In this document: positions 24,433-30,550 of the stretch, piece by piece
Layout: each line of letters begins with the position of its first letter
Numbering within the stretch: position 1 is the first letter of the stretch
DNA from: a virus
Virus record (IMG/VR): IMGVR_UViG_3300038701_001548
Location: 1-36,327 of that record
Direction: 5' to 3' (one strand)
Length of the DNA: 36,327 nt
The notes under the pieces: model-generated
What the model was told of the DNA's origin: nothing
Seen by the model: only the letters and a program-made list of their open reading frames with translations
Database searches by the model: none
Translations under genes and position numbers: made by a program

Positions 24433-24770
24433 TTATAAGACCCGTCCGACTACATATCGACTACGTATGTGACTACGGGTCCGACTACATATCTCGGTAT
24501 AGGACGACGCCCGAGGGGACGGGGCCTCTGGCCATCTGACTACGCATACTACGTATCGAGAGGGGTCTCTCTGCGAGGAGGAGCCAAAAGAAGGAAGGAA
24601 AGAAAAAACACTCCTCCCTTCCTTTTTAAAACCTCTAAAAAATAAAAGAAAAATACGTAGTACCTGTAGTAAGAGAGGCCCTAAGGCCCCGTACGTCTTT
24701 GGTTTTGGATATGATTTAAAACCCGTAGTCAAACCCGTAGTCAAACCCGTAGTATCTGTAGTCACCATTG
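24433..24770. repeat. Structured repeat copy A: concentric inverted repeats
   Basis: This block of about 330 bp without a long gene contains nested inverted arms. Left GACTACGGG (24471-24479) pairs with right CCCGTAGTC (24722 and later copies). ACGGGGCCT (24519-24527) pairs with AGGCCCCGT (24684-24692). ACTACGTAT (24548-24556) pairs with ATACGTAGT (24653-24661). AAGGAAGG (24591-24598) pairs with CCTTCCTT (24617-24624). The innermost pair is followed by TTTTT on the plus strand, like a terminator. Copy B at 27.54-27.87 kb has the same order with partly changed bases, and shares exact stretches. The block also provides the minus-strand promoter neighbourhood for the 27-residue peptide gene. The end of a tiny gene overlaps its right edge. 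Confidence 0.85.
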
Positions 24771-24839
24771 GACTGACAATGCTAACACAATAAAAACGGC
24801 TAGAATAAACAAATACCAGTCTTTAAACATTTTATCCAT
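24762..24839 (-). CDS. 25-residue single-span membrane peptide
   Basis: The frame MDKMFKDWY is followed by LFILAVFIVLALSV and ends QW. AAGGA lies close before the first ATG; a second in-frame ATG gives a slightly shorter product. It is the second tiny one-helix peptide in this stretch, after the 27-residue peptide on the other side of repeat A. Both have a charged, aromatic N-terminus before the helix. It overlaps the 43-residue frame upstream by 40 bases. Confidence 0.55.
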   Translation of the reverse strand: MDKMFKDWYLFILAVFIVLALSVQW

Positions 24840-24931
24840 GTTCCTTTGTTTCCTTGTTGAGTGACTACCACTTCACACGATCTCATATCAGCTTCTAGTT
24901 CTTCTATGCTCATATGTTTCAAGTTCGACAT
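24800..24931 (-). CDS. 43-residue small protein of unknown function
   Basis: The frame starts at an ATG with AAGGATG about eight bases upstream, directly after the stop of the 80-residue gene. The product begins MSNLKHMSIEELEADMRSC, an acidic helix, and then a short strand-like part (EVVVTQQGNKGTWIKC). Start signal and gapless packing support translation. Nothing is recognised in it. Confidence 0.5.
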   Translation of the reverse strand: MSNLKHMSIEELEADMRSCEVVVTQQGNKGTWIKCLKTGICLF

Positions 24932-24932
24932 T

Positions 24933-25175
24933 TTAATCATCCTTTATGAGGGAGGTTATGGACTCAATGTGTCCTCCGGTATTTTCGTGGTAGGTTTTTA
25001 CCACTTCACAAGTGTTTAATGTGTTCATATCATTTTTAACTATGTCTCTCTTTATATCTACGCCCCAATCGCCCATTTTTTCCGCGACTTCTAATGTAGA
25101 TGGAATTCTCTTAAGAAAGTTTTTCAGTTCATGATATGCTTTCCATACCATAAATCTTCGTGTTTGTATTTTCAT
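24933..25175 (-). CDS. Small protein with possible winged-helix segment
   Basis: This 80-residue protein starts at an ATG with GAGGGG six bases upstream; a longer in-frame start is a shadow of the next gene upstream. The segment FMVWKAYHELKNFLKRIPST then LEVAEKMGDWGVDIKRDIV resembles a small helix-turn-helix of the LexA N-terminal style (helix, Pro-Ser/Thr turn, EVAEKMG). It could be a DNA-binding regulator of the early genes. The similarity is short and seen by eye only. Confidence 0.5.
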   Translation of the reverse strand: MKIQTRRFMVWKAYHELKNFLKRIPSTLEVAEKMGDWGVDIKRDIVKNDMNTLNTCEVVKTYHENTGGHIESITSLIKDD

Positions 25176-25205
25176 GTCAATCCCCTCTCTATTTTGACAC
25201 CTTTT

Positions 25206-25236
25206 TAGCCCCGCACCATTTCTGGCAACGGGGCTA
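25206..25236 (-). terminator. Stem-loop between two minus-strand genes
   Basis: TAGCCCCG (25206-25213) and CGGGGCTA (25229-25236) form an 8-bp perfect stem with a 15-base loop, after the stop of the 216-residue gene. On the minus strand the stem is followed by AAAAAGG, not T, so it is not a classical intrinsic terminator. It may protect the transcript end or work with Rho. Confidence 0.45.
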
Positions 25237-25254
25237 ATCCGGGGGCCTGTAGAT

Positions 25255-25905
25255 TTAAGCTGCTTTTTCTTTCTTTTCAGCTTTAGGTTTAGGTTTGGTT
25301 TCTTTCGCTTTTGCTGCTTTAGCATCGGCGGCTTTTTTCTCACGTGCCTTAAATTCTTTATCGGCTTCGTCAGACCTAAGTTTAGCGGCTTGTGCGGCAT
25401 TCTTGCCATGGAAAGTAGGTGCTTTATTTTTCTTAGGGTCAGCGTTATGTTTCTTTTGACGAGTACGGATCATATTGCCGAGGTTCATACGACGCATGCC
25501 ATGATTAAGGTGTTTCCAGCGATCATAGCTGATGTCGTTTTCTTTGGCGATTGAAGCGAGTTCTTCGTCAGTTTGGCCAAGGAGTGCGTTCGCGACGTCA
25601 TCACCGTTGTTCATGGCGAATGATCCGGAGGCTGTTTTCACGCGTTTGTCGATTACGTAACTTTCGCGTTTGCTGTCGTCAACCGCTTTCCATTTTACGG
25701 ATTTTTCGGATAGGTCATATTCTTTGCTGTCGATTTCGACAAGGAAGCGTTTTTCTTTGGTGTCTTCACCGATTACAATACCCGTGCCTTTGCTTGTGAA
25801 GACTTTACGTCCAACATATTCACCGGGAACCCAATTGCGTACTGGAGCTGGTTTTTCAGCTTTTTCGGCTGGTTTTTCTGTTTTAGAGGTTTTTTGTTTC
25901 GTCAT
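25255..25905 (-). CDS. Basic accessory protein, paralogous to the 181-residue protein upstream
   Basis: This 216-residue protein starts at an ATG with AGGAG eight bases upstream. An N-terminal Lys/Glu-rich arm (about 1-25) precedes a small beta domain (GEYVGRKVFTSKGTGIVIGE, like a KOW/SH3-type barrel). Then NNGDDVANALLGQTDEELA and YDRWKHLNHGMRRMNLGNMI follow. The C-terminal 55 residues are Ala/Lys-rich with PKPKAEKKEKAA at the end, a style seen in histone-like or nucleic-acid-binding proteins. The W-x-HLNxG-x-x-x-MN-x-x-N pattern recurs in the gene at 26267-26812. No known enzyme is visible. Confidence 0.65.
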   Translation of the reverse strand: MTKQKTSKTEKPAEKAEKPAPVRNWVPGEYVGRKVFTSKGTGIVIGEDTKEKRFLVEIDSKEYDLSEKSVKWKAVDDSKRESYVIDKRVKTASGSFAMNNGDDVANALLGQTDEELASIAKENDISYDRWKHLNHGMRRMNLGNMIRTRQKKHNADPKKNKAPTFHGKNAAQAAKLRSDEADKEFKAREKKAADAKAAKAKETKPKPKAEKKEKAA

Positions 25906-25947
25906 CTTAATTCTCCTGAGGTTAAAGTGTATCTGTATTAAAGCTAC

Positions 25948-25976
25948 ATTAAAACATGGCATGTGAGGTTTGTCAA
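25948..25976 (-). promoter_or_regulatory. Sigma70-type promoter for the 216-residue gene
   Basis: On the minus strand TTGACA (25971-25976) and TTTAAT (25948-25953) are 17 bases apart. The predicted transcript starts near 25941, about 36 bases before the ATG at 25905. The spacer contains CCTCAC and CATGTTTT, elements also found in the upstream region of the 75-residue gene near 27.1 kb. Confidence 0.72.
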
Positions 25977-25997
25977 GTCTCTTTGCCCGTTTTTAAA

Positions 25998-26189
25998 TCA
26001 CTGTATCCACCTGTCTGGGCATTCTGGGCTATCACAGTTCGTGTGTGGGTACCACATGGCGAGGTCTCCTGCGTTCCGAATGTCTTCTGGGGTTTCCATC
26101 TTATATGCGGTAATCCCCATCATATTTAGTTGTTCTTTGGCTCGTCGGATGGGTTCTGAGATTAGAGCTTCGAGTAGTGTGTTTGTCAT
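25998..26189 (-). CDS. Small protein of unknown function
   Basis: This 63-residue protein starts at an ATG with AGAGGAA seven bases upstream. The N-terminal half is a helix (TNTLLEALISEPIRRAKEQL); the C-terminal half is WYPHTNCDSPECPDRW, with two Cys, a His and acidic residues that could hold a metal ion, but there are too few ligands for a clear zinc finger. It lies between the two paralogous accessory genes. Confidence 0.6.
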   Translation of the reverse strand: MTNTLLEALISEPIRRAKEQLNMMGITAYKMETPEDIRNAGDLAMWYPHTNCDSPECPDRWIQ

Positions 26190-26244
26190 TTTGGTTCCTC
26201 TCTATTTGGCTTGCTCATCAGTACCTGCTTGCCGGGTCAGGTAG

Positions 26245-26262
26245 ACGGGGCTTGCGCCCCGT
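26245..26262 (-). terminator. Hairpin after the 181-residue gene
   Basis: ACGGGGC and GCCCCGT pair exactly over 7 bp with a 4-base loop, five bases past the stop codon. A second inverted pair (ACCTG / CAGGT, about 26223-26242) follows. Neither has a T-run, so this may slow polymerase or stabilise the RNA rather than terminate it. Confidence 0.4.
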
Positions 26263-26266
26263 TTCG

Positions 26267-26812
26267 CTATTTGGTTTCTTCTTGTACTTCCCAGATCGTG
26301 TCACCGATTGTCACAGCTTCTCCTCTGCGAACCATGCCGCGCAGGACGTTGCTTGTGTTCATCTGTTGTAGGCCTGGGTTCAAGTGTAGCCATTTTTTGG
26401 CTTTTTCTTCGATTTTATTGGCTTTCTGAACTTTTACCAGTAGGTCGTGGTCGGTTTTGTCTCGTCCTTTGGCTTGGGGCACTGCTGTATGTGCTTTAAG
26501 GGCCGCTGCTACCTCGTCACCGCAGTTCTGCTCACTGCCGTACCGTTGTCGGTATTTTTTCTTGATCAGGCCTCCGGGTTCTAGTCCGTCTTGCAGCATT
26601 TCGTCCCCTACTGCGGCCAGTGCCATGTCCAGTGGGAGTGGGAGTTGTTGGTTTAGTTCTTCTATGAACTCGTCCCAGCCTGTAAAGTCGAAGTCCTCAG
26701 GGATCACCAGTGTTTCGATTTTCTTACGTCCTTCGAAAAAGTCCATCGCTGAACCATCTTTATTCTGCTTGACGCGCGTCACTTCGTGTGTATGTTCTGT
26801 TGTGTTTGTCAT
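26267..26812 (-). CDS. Accessory protein, paralogous to the 216-residue protein
   Basis: This 181-residue protein starts at an ATG with GAGGGG seven bases upstream. The N-terminal part is acidic (IPEDFDFTGWDEFIEELN), the middle has SEQNCGDEVAAALKAH and the C-terminal part KKWLHLNPGLQQMNTSNVLR. The last two match NNGDDVANALLG and WKHLNHGMRRMNLGNMI of the 216-residue protein in the same order, so the two genes share a domain of about 80 residues and probably arose by duplication. Its N-terminus is different, and there is no Lys-rich tail. Function is unknown; the common domain may bind nucleic acid or a host factor. Confidence 0.65.
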   Translation of the reverse strand: MTNTTEHTHEVTRVKQNKDGSAMDFFEGRKKIETLVIPEDFDFTGWDEFIEELNQQLPLPLDMALAAVGDEMLQDGLEPGGLIKKKYRQRYGSEQNCGDEVAAALKAHTAVPQAKGRDKTDHDLLVKVQKANKIEEKAKKWLHLNPGLQQMNTSNVLRGMVRRGEAVTIGDTIWEVQEETK

Positions 26813-26813
26813 C

Positions 26814-27041
26814 TTAAATCCCCTCATGTTCTGTAGGCTGGACCACACCATGTACGTCGATCACGCCACGTGGGAAAAAGTCCACAATATGGTTGATGTC
26901 TTCGTGCGTAGTGCAAAACCTTGAGCCAAAAAACTCAAACGCTTGTTCGCGACTCGATACTGCTGCTACACAGTCTTTATCGAATACGACGCCTTCAATC
27001 TCGTGACGGTGGTCTTGTCCAAAAGTTACGTATACGGTCAT
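26814..27041 (-). CDS. First gene of the minus-strand arm, unknown function
   Basis: This 75-residue protein starts at an ATG with GAGAGGAG about eight bases upstream. It is a small acidic protein (VYVTFGQDHRHEIEGVVFD, FFPRGVIDVHGVVQPTEHEG) with His-rich ends. It is the leftmost reader in transcription order, closest to the divergent intergenic region, so it should be expressed first. Proteins in this position in phages often modify host functions, but nothing in the sequence identifies one. The stop lies one base from the start of the next gene's ATG. Confidence 0.6.
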   Translation of the reverse strand: MTVYVTFGQDHRHEIEGVVFDKDCVAAVSSREQAFEFFGSRFCTTHEDINHIVDFFPRGVIDVHGVVQPTEHEGI

Positions 27042-27090
27042 CTAAAGTCTCCTCTCTAACGATGGGACGTTGCGCCCCGATCTACGAACA

Positions 27091-27119
27091 AAAAAACATA
27101 GGTGAGGTATAGCTGTCAA
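27091..27119 (-). promoter_or_regulatory. Candidate early promoter/operator upstream of the first minus-strand gene
   Basis: TTGACA (27114-27119) is on the minus strand; the -10 box is not clear (TATGTT at 13 bases or a T-run at 17). The surrounding pattern ACTTGACA, ACCTCAC and ATGTTTT is shared with the promoter at 25948-25976, which makes a common regulator or polymerase contact likely. The first gene starts about 50 bases downstream. Confidence 0.5.
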
Positions 27120-27540
27120 GTCCTGCATAAACAGAATAGGGTTGCACGGAACGCATGACCCAAGAAACGAGGAGTACGGAAGGAAACACGCGCCCACACA
27201 CGCGCGATCCGAACTAGGCTACAACTTGGAATGTGATCGAAGGATTGGGGAGAGGGTGCCGAGAACCGAGACCAGTGGCTAAATTTAATTATCAAGTTGA
27301 TTGGTACTAATATTATTTAATGAGGTACTCGGATACCGCGTCACAAACCCCTTTACATCCTATACGGCATACAGTTCTGAAGTGCGCATGGCGTCGTCCC
27401 ATAGTACGAGGGTGCCGCATCCCGAGCGTCTGCAGAAGGGACCCAGGGACCCGAAACAAGAATAGAATTTTTGCGCATATATACAGGAGGGGTCACGGAT
27501 ATAAGTTTTACGGGCCACGTGCATCGAATCTAGGAATACT
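27120..27540. other. Non-coding divergent region, part 1 (candidate origin region)
   Basis: About 420 bp between the early minus-strand promoter and repeat B contain no supported gene. I see an AT-rich stretch (27281-27320, with AATATTATTTAAT), a GC-rich patch with ACGCGC repeats around 27190, a duplicated GAGGGTGCCG (about 27254 and 27404) and small hairpins such as GGTA-CTCGGA-TACC near 27322. Divergent transcription, an AT-rich core and neighbouring inverted repeats are what an origin region would look like, but no initiator protein site is identifiable. Confidence 0.5.
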
Positions 27541-27874
27541 AACTACAGGTTGATCAATAAGAACTACGGGTCTGACTACGTATGTGACTACGGGTTTAAA
27601 TAATATCCAAACCTCCCGTCCCTCGGGGCCTCTGGGGTCTGACTACGTATCGACTACGTATCGAGAGGGGGTCTCTCTGCGGAGATATGCCAAAAGAAGG
27701 AAGGAAAGAAAAGACACGTCCCTCCTTCCTTTTTTAAAAACTCTCAGAGGGGGGGAGGAGATACGTAGTATATGTAGTAGTAGGGGCCTTCAGGCCCCGT
27801 CCTTCTTTGGCTCTGGATATGATTTCTAATACGTAGTCGATACGTAGTCACATACGTAGTACCTGTAGTTCTTA
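27541..27874. repeat. Structured repeat copy B: concentric inverted repeats at the divergent junction
   Basis: Nested exact arms, from outside in. AACTACAGGT (27541-27550) pairs with ACCTGTAGTT (27861-27870), and TAAGAACTAC (27558-27567) with GTAGTTCTTA (27865-27874). An 18-bp arm at 27575-27592 pairs with 27843-27860. CGGGGCCT (27624-27631) pairs with AGGCCCCG (27792-27799). A 21-bp arm at 27641-27661 pairs with 27829-27849; its inner part also matches 27761-27769. AAGGAAGGA (27697-27705) pairs with TCCTTCCTT (27723-27731), which is followed by TTTTTT. GGGGCC-TTCA-GGCCCC is a further local hairpin. Copy A has the same order of elements. No gene is supported inside. It sits just upstream of the late-arm promoter. 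Confidence 0.88.
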
Positions 27875-27898
27875 AATTTCCGAAGCTTTCTGATATAC

Positions 27899-27927
27899 TT
27901 GTATCTTATATCTCTTGATGTTATAAT
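27899..27927 (+). promoter_or_regulatory. Promoter for the structural (late) arm
   Basis: TTGTAT (27899-27904) and a consensus TATAAT (27922-27927) are 17 bases apart. Transcription would start at about 27934, practically on the ATG at 27936. An alternative -10, TATACT at 27894-27899, would leave about 30 bases of leader but has a weak -35. It lies 25 bases after repeat B. It is the only clear promoter seen for the plus arm. Confidence 0.65.
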
Positions 27928-27935
27928 GAGTTATT

Positions 27936-28325
27936 ATGAAAAGCACAATTGAATACCATGAAATTCAGACCCATATTAAATGGTTCATTAAAACGGAGTA
28001 CGGGCATCTGACCGAGAGGCAAGAGGTGTTTGCCTGGAGGTATGCATTACATGGGCGCGGTATTCGGGCCATAAGGGAGGCATTCAATAGAATTAGCACC
28101 AATTCCCAGAACCAAGCATCAAATCGTATGATGAAAAAACAAAAAGTTCTGCGACGCATTGAAAAATTACTGGACATGCACAGAAAGTCTGAAATTGATC
28201 TGACTGAGGGACCCTGGAAGCATTATGGGGACAAGTTAGTAGAGAAATATAACCCAGAACCTATACCGAACAGGAAAATGAGTTTCGAAAAATTGATGAA
28301 AGCGGTTTCTGAAAATGAACGATGA
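27936..28325 (+). CDS. Terminase small-subunit-like protein 1
   Basis: This is a 129-residue protein. Residues 24-80 (LTERQEVFAWRYALHGRGIR through MKKQKVLRRIEKLLDM) follow the layout of small terminase DNA-binding domains: a 'T-x-R/K-Q-x-x-F' start, helix-turn-helix, then a '(K)V-x-x-R-I-x-x-L' helix. The C-terminal part is basic (NPEPIPNRKMSFEKLM). The gene overlaps the next one, also terminase-like, by 11 bases. It is the first gene of the plus arm. There is no obvious ribosome-binding site, and the promoter leaves almost no leader, so it may be leaderless. It could be a second DNA-recognition subunit or a regulator derived from one. Confidence 0.6.
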   Translation: MKSTIEYHEIQTHIKWFIKTEYGHLTERQEVFAWRYALHGRGIRAIREAFNRISTNSQNQASNRMMKKQKVLRRIEKLLDMHRKSEIDLTEGPWKHYGDKLVEKYNPEPIPNRKMSFEKLMKAVSENER

Positions 28326-28803
28326 AATCACTAGACACGATTTGAACACGATAGTGGACAATGGATTAGATTTGTCAGATGTAGAGATCGTGGATTTACC
28401 TATGGTCCCACACACTATAACAAGAAAACAGTTTTTGTTCATCGAAAAGTTTATGGAGTTAGAATACGACGCGGAGAAGGCTGTTATTTTGGCTGGGTAC
28501 AGAACACGGGACGCGAAGAAAACCGCAGAAACTCTGATGAAACACCCACTCATATCCGCAGAAATCGTTAGGCGGATGACTGCAATACGTGATAAATTTA
28601 ACCTCACGCAGGAAGAAGTCATGAAAGAGTTATGGTCAAGTGCGAAAGAATACGGGGAGGGTGCTTCACATAATGCGAGAGTATCTGCGCTAAGCCATCT
28701 TACTAGAATTTTGGGCGGGTTTGATAAAGGAAATGCAAATCAGAAACAAGTGCCAGTTGCAGTGAACATGGATTTCAGTTCAATTGATGAGGATGAGGAT
28801 TAA
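28315..28803 (+). CDS. terS: Terminase small subunit
   Basis: This 162-residue protein matches the Terminase_2 pattern: TRKQFLFIEKFMELEYDAEK at about 40, then AVILAGYRTRDAKKTAETLM and KHPLISAEIVRRM. An extended helical part and a negatively charged tail (SSIDEDED) follow. The small subunit recognises the packaging site and feeds DNA to the large subunit. It overlaps the gene before it by 11 bases and the next by one base (TAATG). The large subunit is encoded one gene later. Confidence 0.85.
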   Translation: MNDEITRHDLNTIVDNGLDLSDVEIVDLPMVPHTITRKQFLFIEKFMELEYDAEKAVILAGYRTRDAKKTAETLMKHPLISAEIVRRMTAIRDKFNLTQEEVMKELWSSAKEYGEGASHNARVSALSHLTRILGGFDKGNANQKQVPVAVNMDFSSIDEDED

Positions 28804-29066
28804 TGACAGTAACTAATTTAGATAACCCGCACAGGTTAATCTTGTCCAATCAAGATCGTGAGGATATGATCAATCTTTTAAAAAACACCATTTCGGCGTT
28901 AGAAGAAGGTGAAGAAATAACTTCATGCGCGGTGGTCATGATAAATAAAGGCACTAATGAAACTTTGACCGACTGGTTTAGGGGTCCAGGTTCAACAATA
29001 GCAGAAGTCTCTGGTGCTGTGGGGCTTTTACAGTATGAAATTATAGAATTTTGGAAGAATATCTAA
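28803..29066 (+). CDS. Small protein of unknown function between terminase genes
   Basis: This 87-residue protein starts on the stop of the small terminase gene (TAATG) and ends on the start of the large one. It has an acidic helix (QDREDMINLLKNTISALEEG) and then a strand-rich part (TSCAVVMINKGTNETLTDWF followed by RGPGSTIAEVSGAV). The C-terminal part resembles short proteins found in other phages in early or packaging regions. The tight spacing shows co-translation. A role in packaging is likely but unproven. Confidence 0.65.
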   Translation: MTVTNLDNPHRLILSNQDREDMINLLKNTISALEEGEEITSCAVVMINKGTNETLTDWFRGPGSTIAEVSGAVGLLQYEIIEFWKNI

Positions 29067-30550
29067 TGGGTGATGTTGATGGCATACTGTCGATTGATTA
29101 TGTGCCGACCAAAACAATCAGGAAGTTTCATAGGTCTGACGCCCCGGTACGCGGAATAAGGGGGCCTATTGGGTCAGGGAAAAGTGTTGGGTGTTGCTTT
29201 GAAATATTCAAGAGGTGTGCACAACAAGAACCGGGAAAAGATGGTAAACGTAAGAGCAGGTGGGCAGTAGTTAGAAATACCAACCCACAGTTAGAAACAA
29301 CCACAATCAAAACTTGGTTAGATTGGTTCCCAGAACATATATTCGGAAAGTTTGTCCGCAGAATCCCATACTGTCACCACATTAAATTTAATGATGTGGA
29401 AGCAGAAATTTATTTTTTAGCACTTGATAGACCTGATGATGTTAAGAAACTTCTGTCCTTAGAATTGACTGGGGTGTGGATCAATGAGGCGAGGGAAGTG
29501 CCAGTTGAAATCGTGCGAGGGGCCACGGAACGCGTTGGAAGGTATCCAAGCAAACGAGATGGAGGAGCAACATGGTATGGGGTTATCATGGATACCAATC
29601 CCCCCGACGAAGATCACTGGTGGGCGATTTATGAAGGCAGTTCTCCGTTGCCGAACGACTGGTCATTACCTATCGGATGGGATTTTTACATCCAACCTCC
29701 AGCAGCATTTGAAGAGAGAGAAGGTGGCAGAATAAACTGGATTTTAAACCCAGAAGCTGAAAACTTAGATAACCTCCCTGATAATTATTACCAGAATGTT
29801 ATGGCAGGTAAGCCCAATAACCACATACGTGTATACGTTGGAAACAAACTAGGGACTGCGATTGAAGGACAACCAGTATATCTCGATGAATGGAACGAAG
29901 ATGTACATTTGGCTAGGGAACCATTGCTCTGGATACCGGGTCGACCTATAATTGTTGGGTTAGATTATGGCAGGTCACCTGCAGCATGTTTTAGTCAACA
30001 AACAGCAAGAGGCCAATGGCAAGATATTCATGAATTAGTGTTCGGAAATCTTGGAGCAGAAAAATTTTCTAAATATTTAGTTAATGAATGTAAAATTATG
30101 TTCCCCGATACGCGCAATTTTCAATTTTATGGTGACCCGAGTGGAGATTATGGGAATGATACAGATGAACGTACATACCATGATATCCTTAAAGCAGAAG
30201 GGGTTAACGTTCGAGGAGCAGGGTCTAATAATTGGACTATCAGAAAAGAAGCTGGAGGAGCTGCATTATCTAGAATGGTTGATGGACAACCGGGCTATCT
30301 CTTGTCACCAACTTGCAAAGTCATTAAAAAAGGTTTTAATGGGGCGTATAAATATAAACGTATAGCTTCAACCAGTGGATATCATTATTCAGAAACTCCA
30401 GAAAAGAATGAGAGTTCCCACGTACACGATGCCAGACAATATGGGTATCTTGGAGCAGGGGAAGGAAGAAAGTTGATAAGGAAAGAATGGAACAGCAACA
30501 CGAAAATGAAACCGAGCAGGGCGAAGTTCAATTTCAAGGTGATTCGCTAG
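29066..30550 (+). CDS. terL: Terminase large subunit
   Basis: This 494-residue packaging motor starts at the ATG overlapping the previous stop, with GGAAGA seven bases upstream. Walker A GPIGSGKS is at residues 33-40, Walker B is LTGVWINEARE with Glu141 as the candidate catalytic residue, and the coupling stretch VVRNTNPQL lies between. The C-terminal RNase H-like nuclease has Asp in VGLDYGRSPAACF (about 295), FYGDPSGDYG and HVHDARQYGYLGAG. The domain order is that of podovirus terminases. The C-terminus overlaps the next gene by 64 bases. It translocates DNA into the procapsid and cuts it. Confidence 0.95.
   Translation: MGDVDGILSIDYVPTKTIRKFHRSDAPVRGIRGPIGSGKSVGCCFEIFKRCAQQEPGKDGKRKSRWAVVRNTNPQLETTTIKTWLDWFPEHIFGKFVRRIPYCHHIKFNDVEAEIYFLALDRPDDVKKLLSLELTGVWINEAREVPVEIVRGATERVGRYPSKRDGGATWYGVIMDTNPPDEDHWWAIYEGSSPLPNDWSLPIGWDFYIQPPAAFEEREGGRINWILNPEAENLDNLPDNYYQNVMAGKPNNHIRVYVGNKLGTAIEGQPVYLDEWNEDVHLAREPLLWIPGRPIIVGLDYGRSPAACFSQQTARGQWQDIHELVFGNLGAEKFSKYLVNECKIMFPDTRNFQFYGDPSGDYGNDTDERTYHDILKAEGVNVRGAGSNNWTIRKEAGGAALSRMVDGQPGYLLSPTCKVIKKGFNGAYKYKRIASTSGYHYSETPEKNESSHVHDARQYGYLGAGEGRKLIRKEWNSNTKMKPSRAKFNFKVIR

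Noticed and set aside
24433-24768. A 111-codon frame on the minus strand across repeat A
   Set aside because: It follows the inverted-repeat arms, gives low-complexity Thr/Gly and Arg/Ser-rich sequence and has no start signal. A by-product of the repeat.
27120-27540. tRNA or CRISPR array in the large intergenic region
   Set aside because: No cloverleaf with a T-arm GTTCGA-type sequence, and repeat spacing is dyad-like, not direct repeats with unique spacers of constant length.
27320-27553. A 77-codon open frame on the plus strand in the divergent region
   Set aside because: No ribosome-binding site, odd composition with many Arg and Cys, and it covers small hairpins and the left arms of repeat B. 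Better seen as non-coding.
27584-27829. An 81-codon frame on the plus strand across repeat B
   Set aside because: Same reason as for repeat A: composed of repeat arms, without a start signal or a convincing protein.
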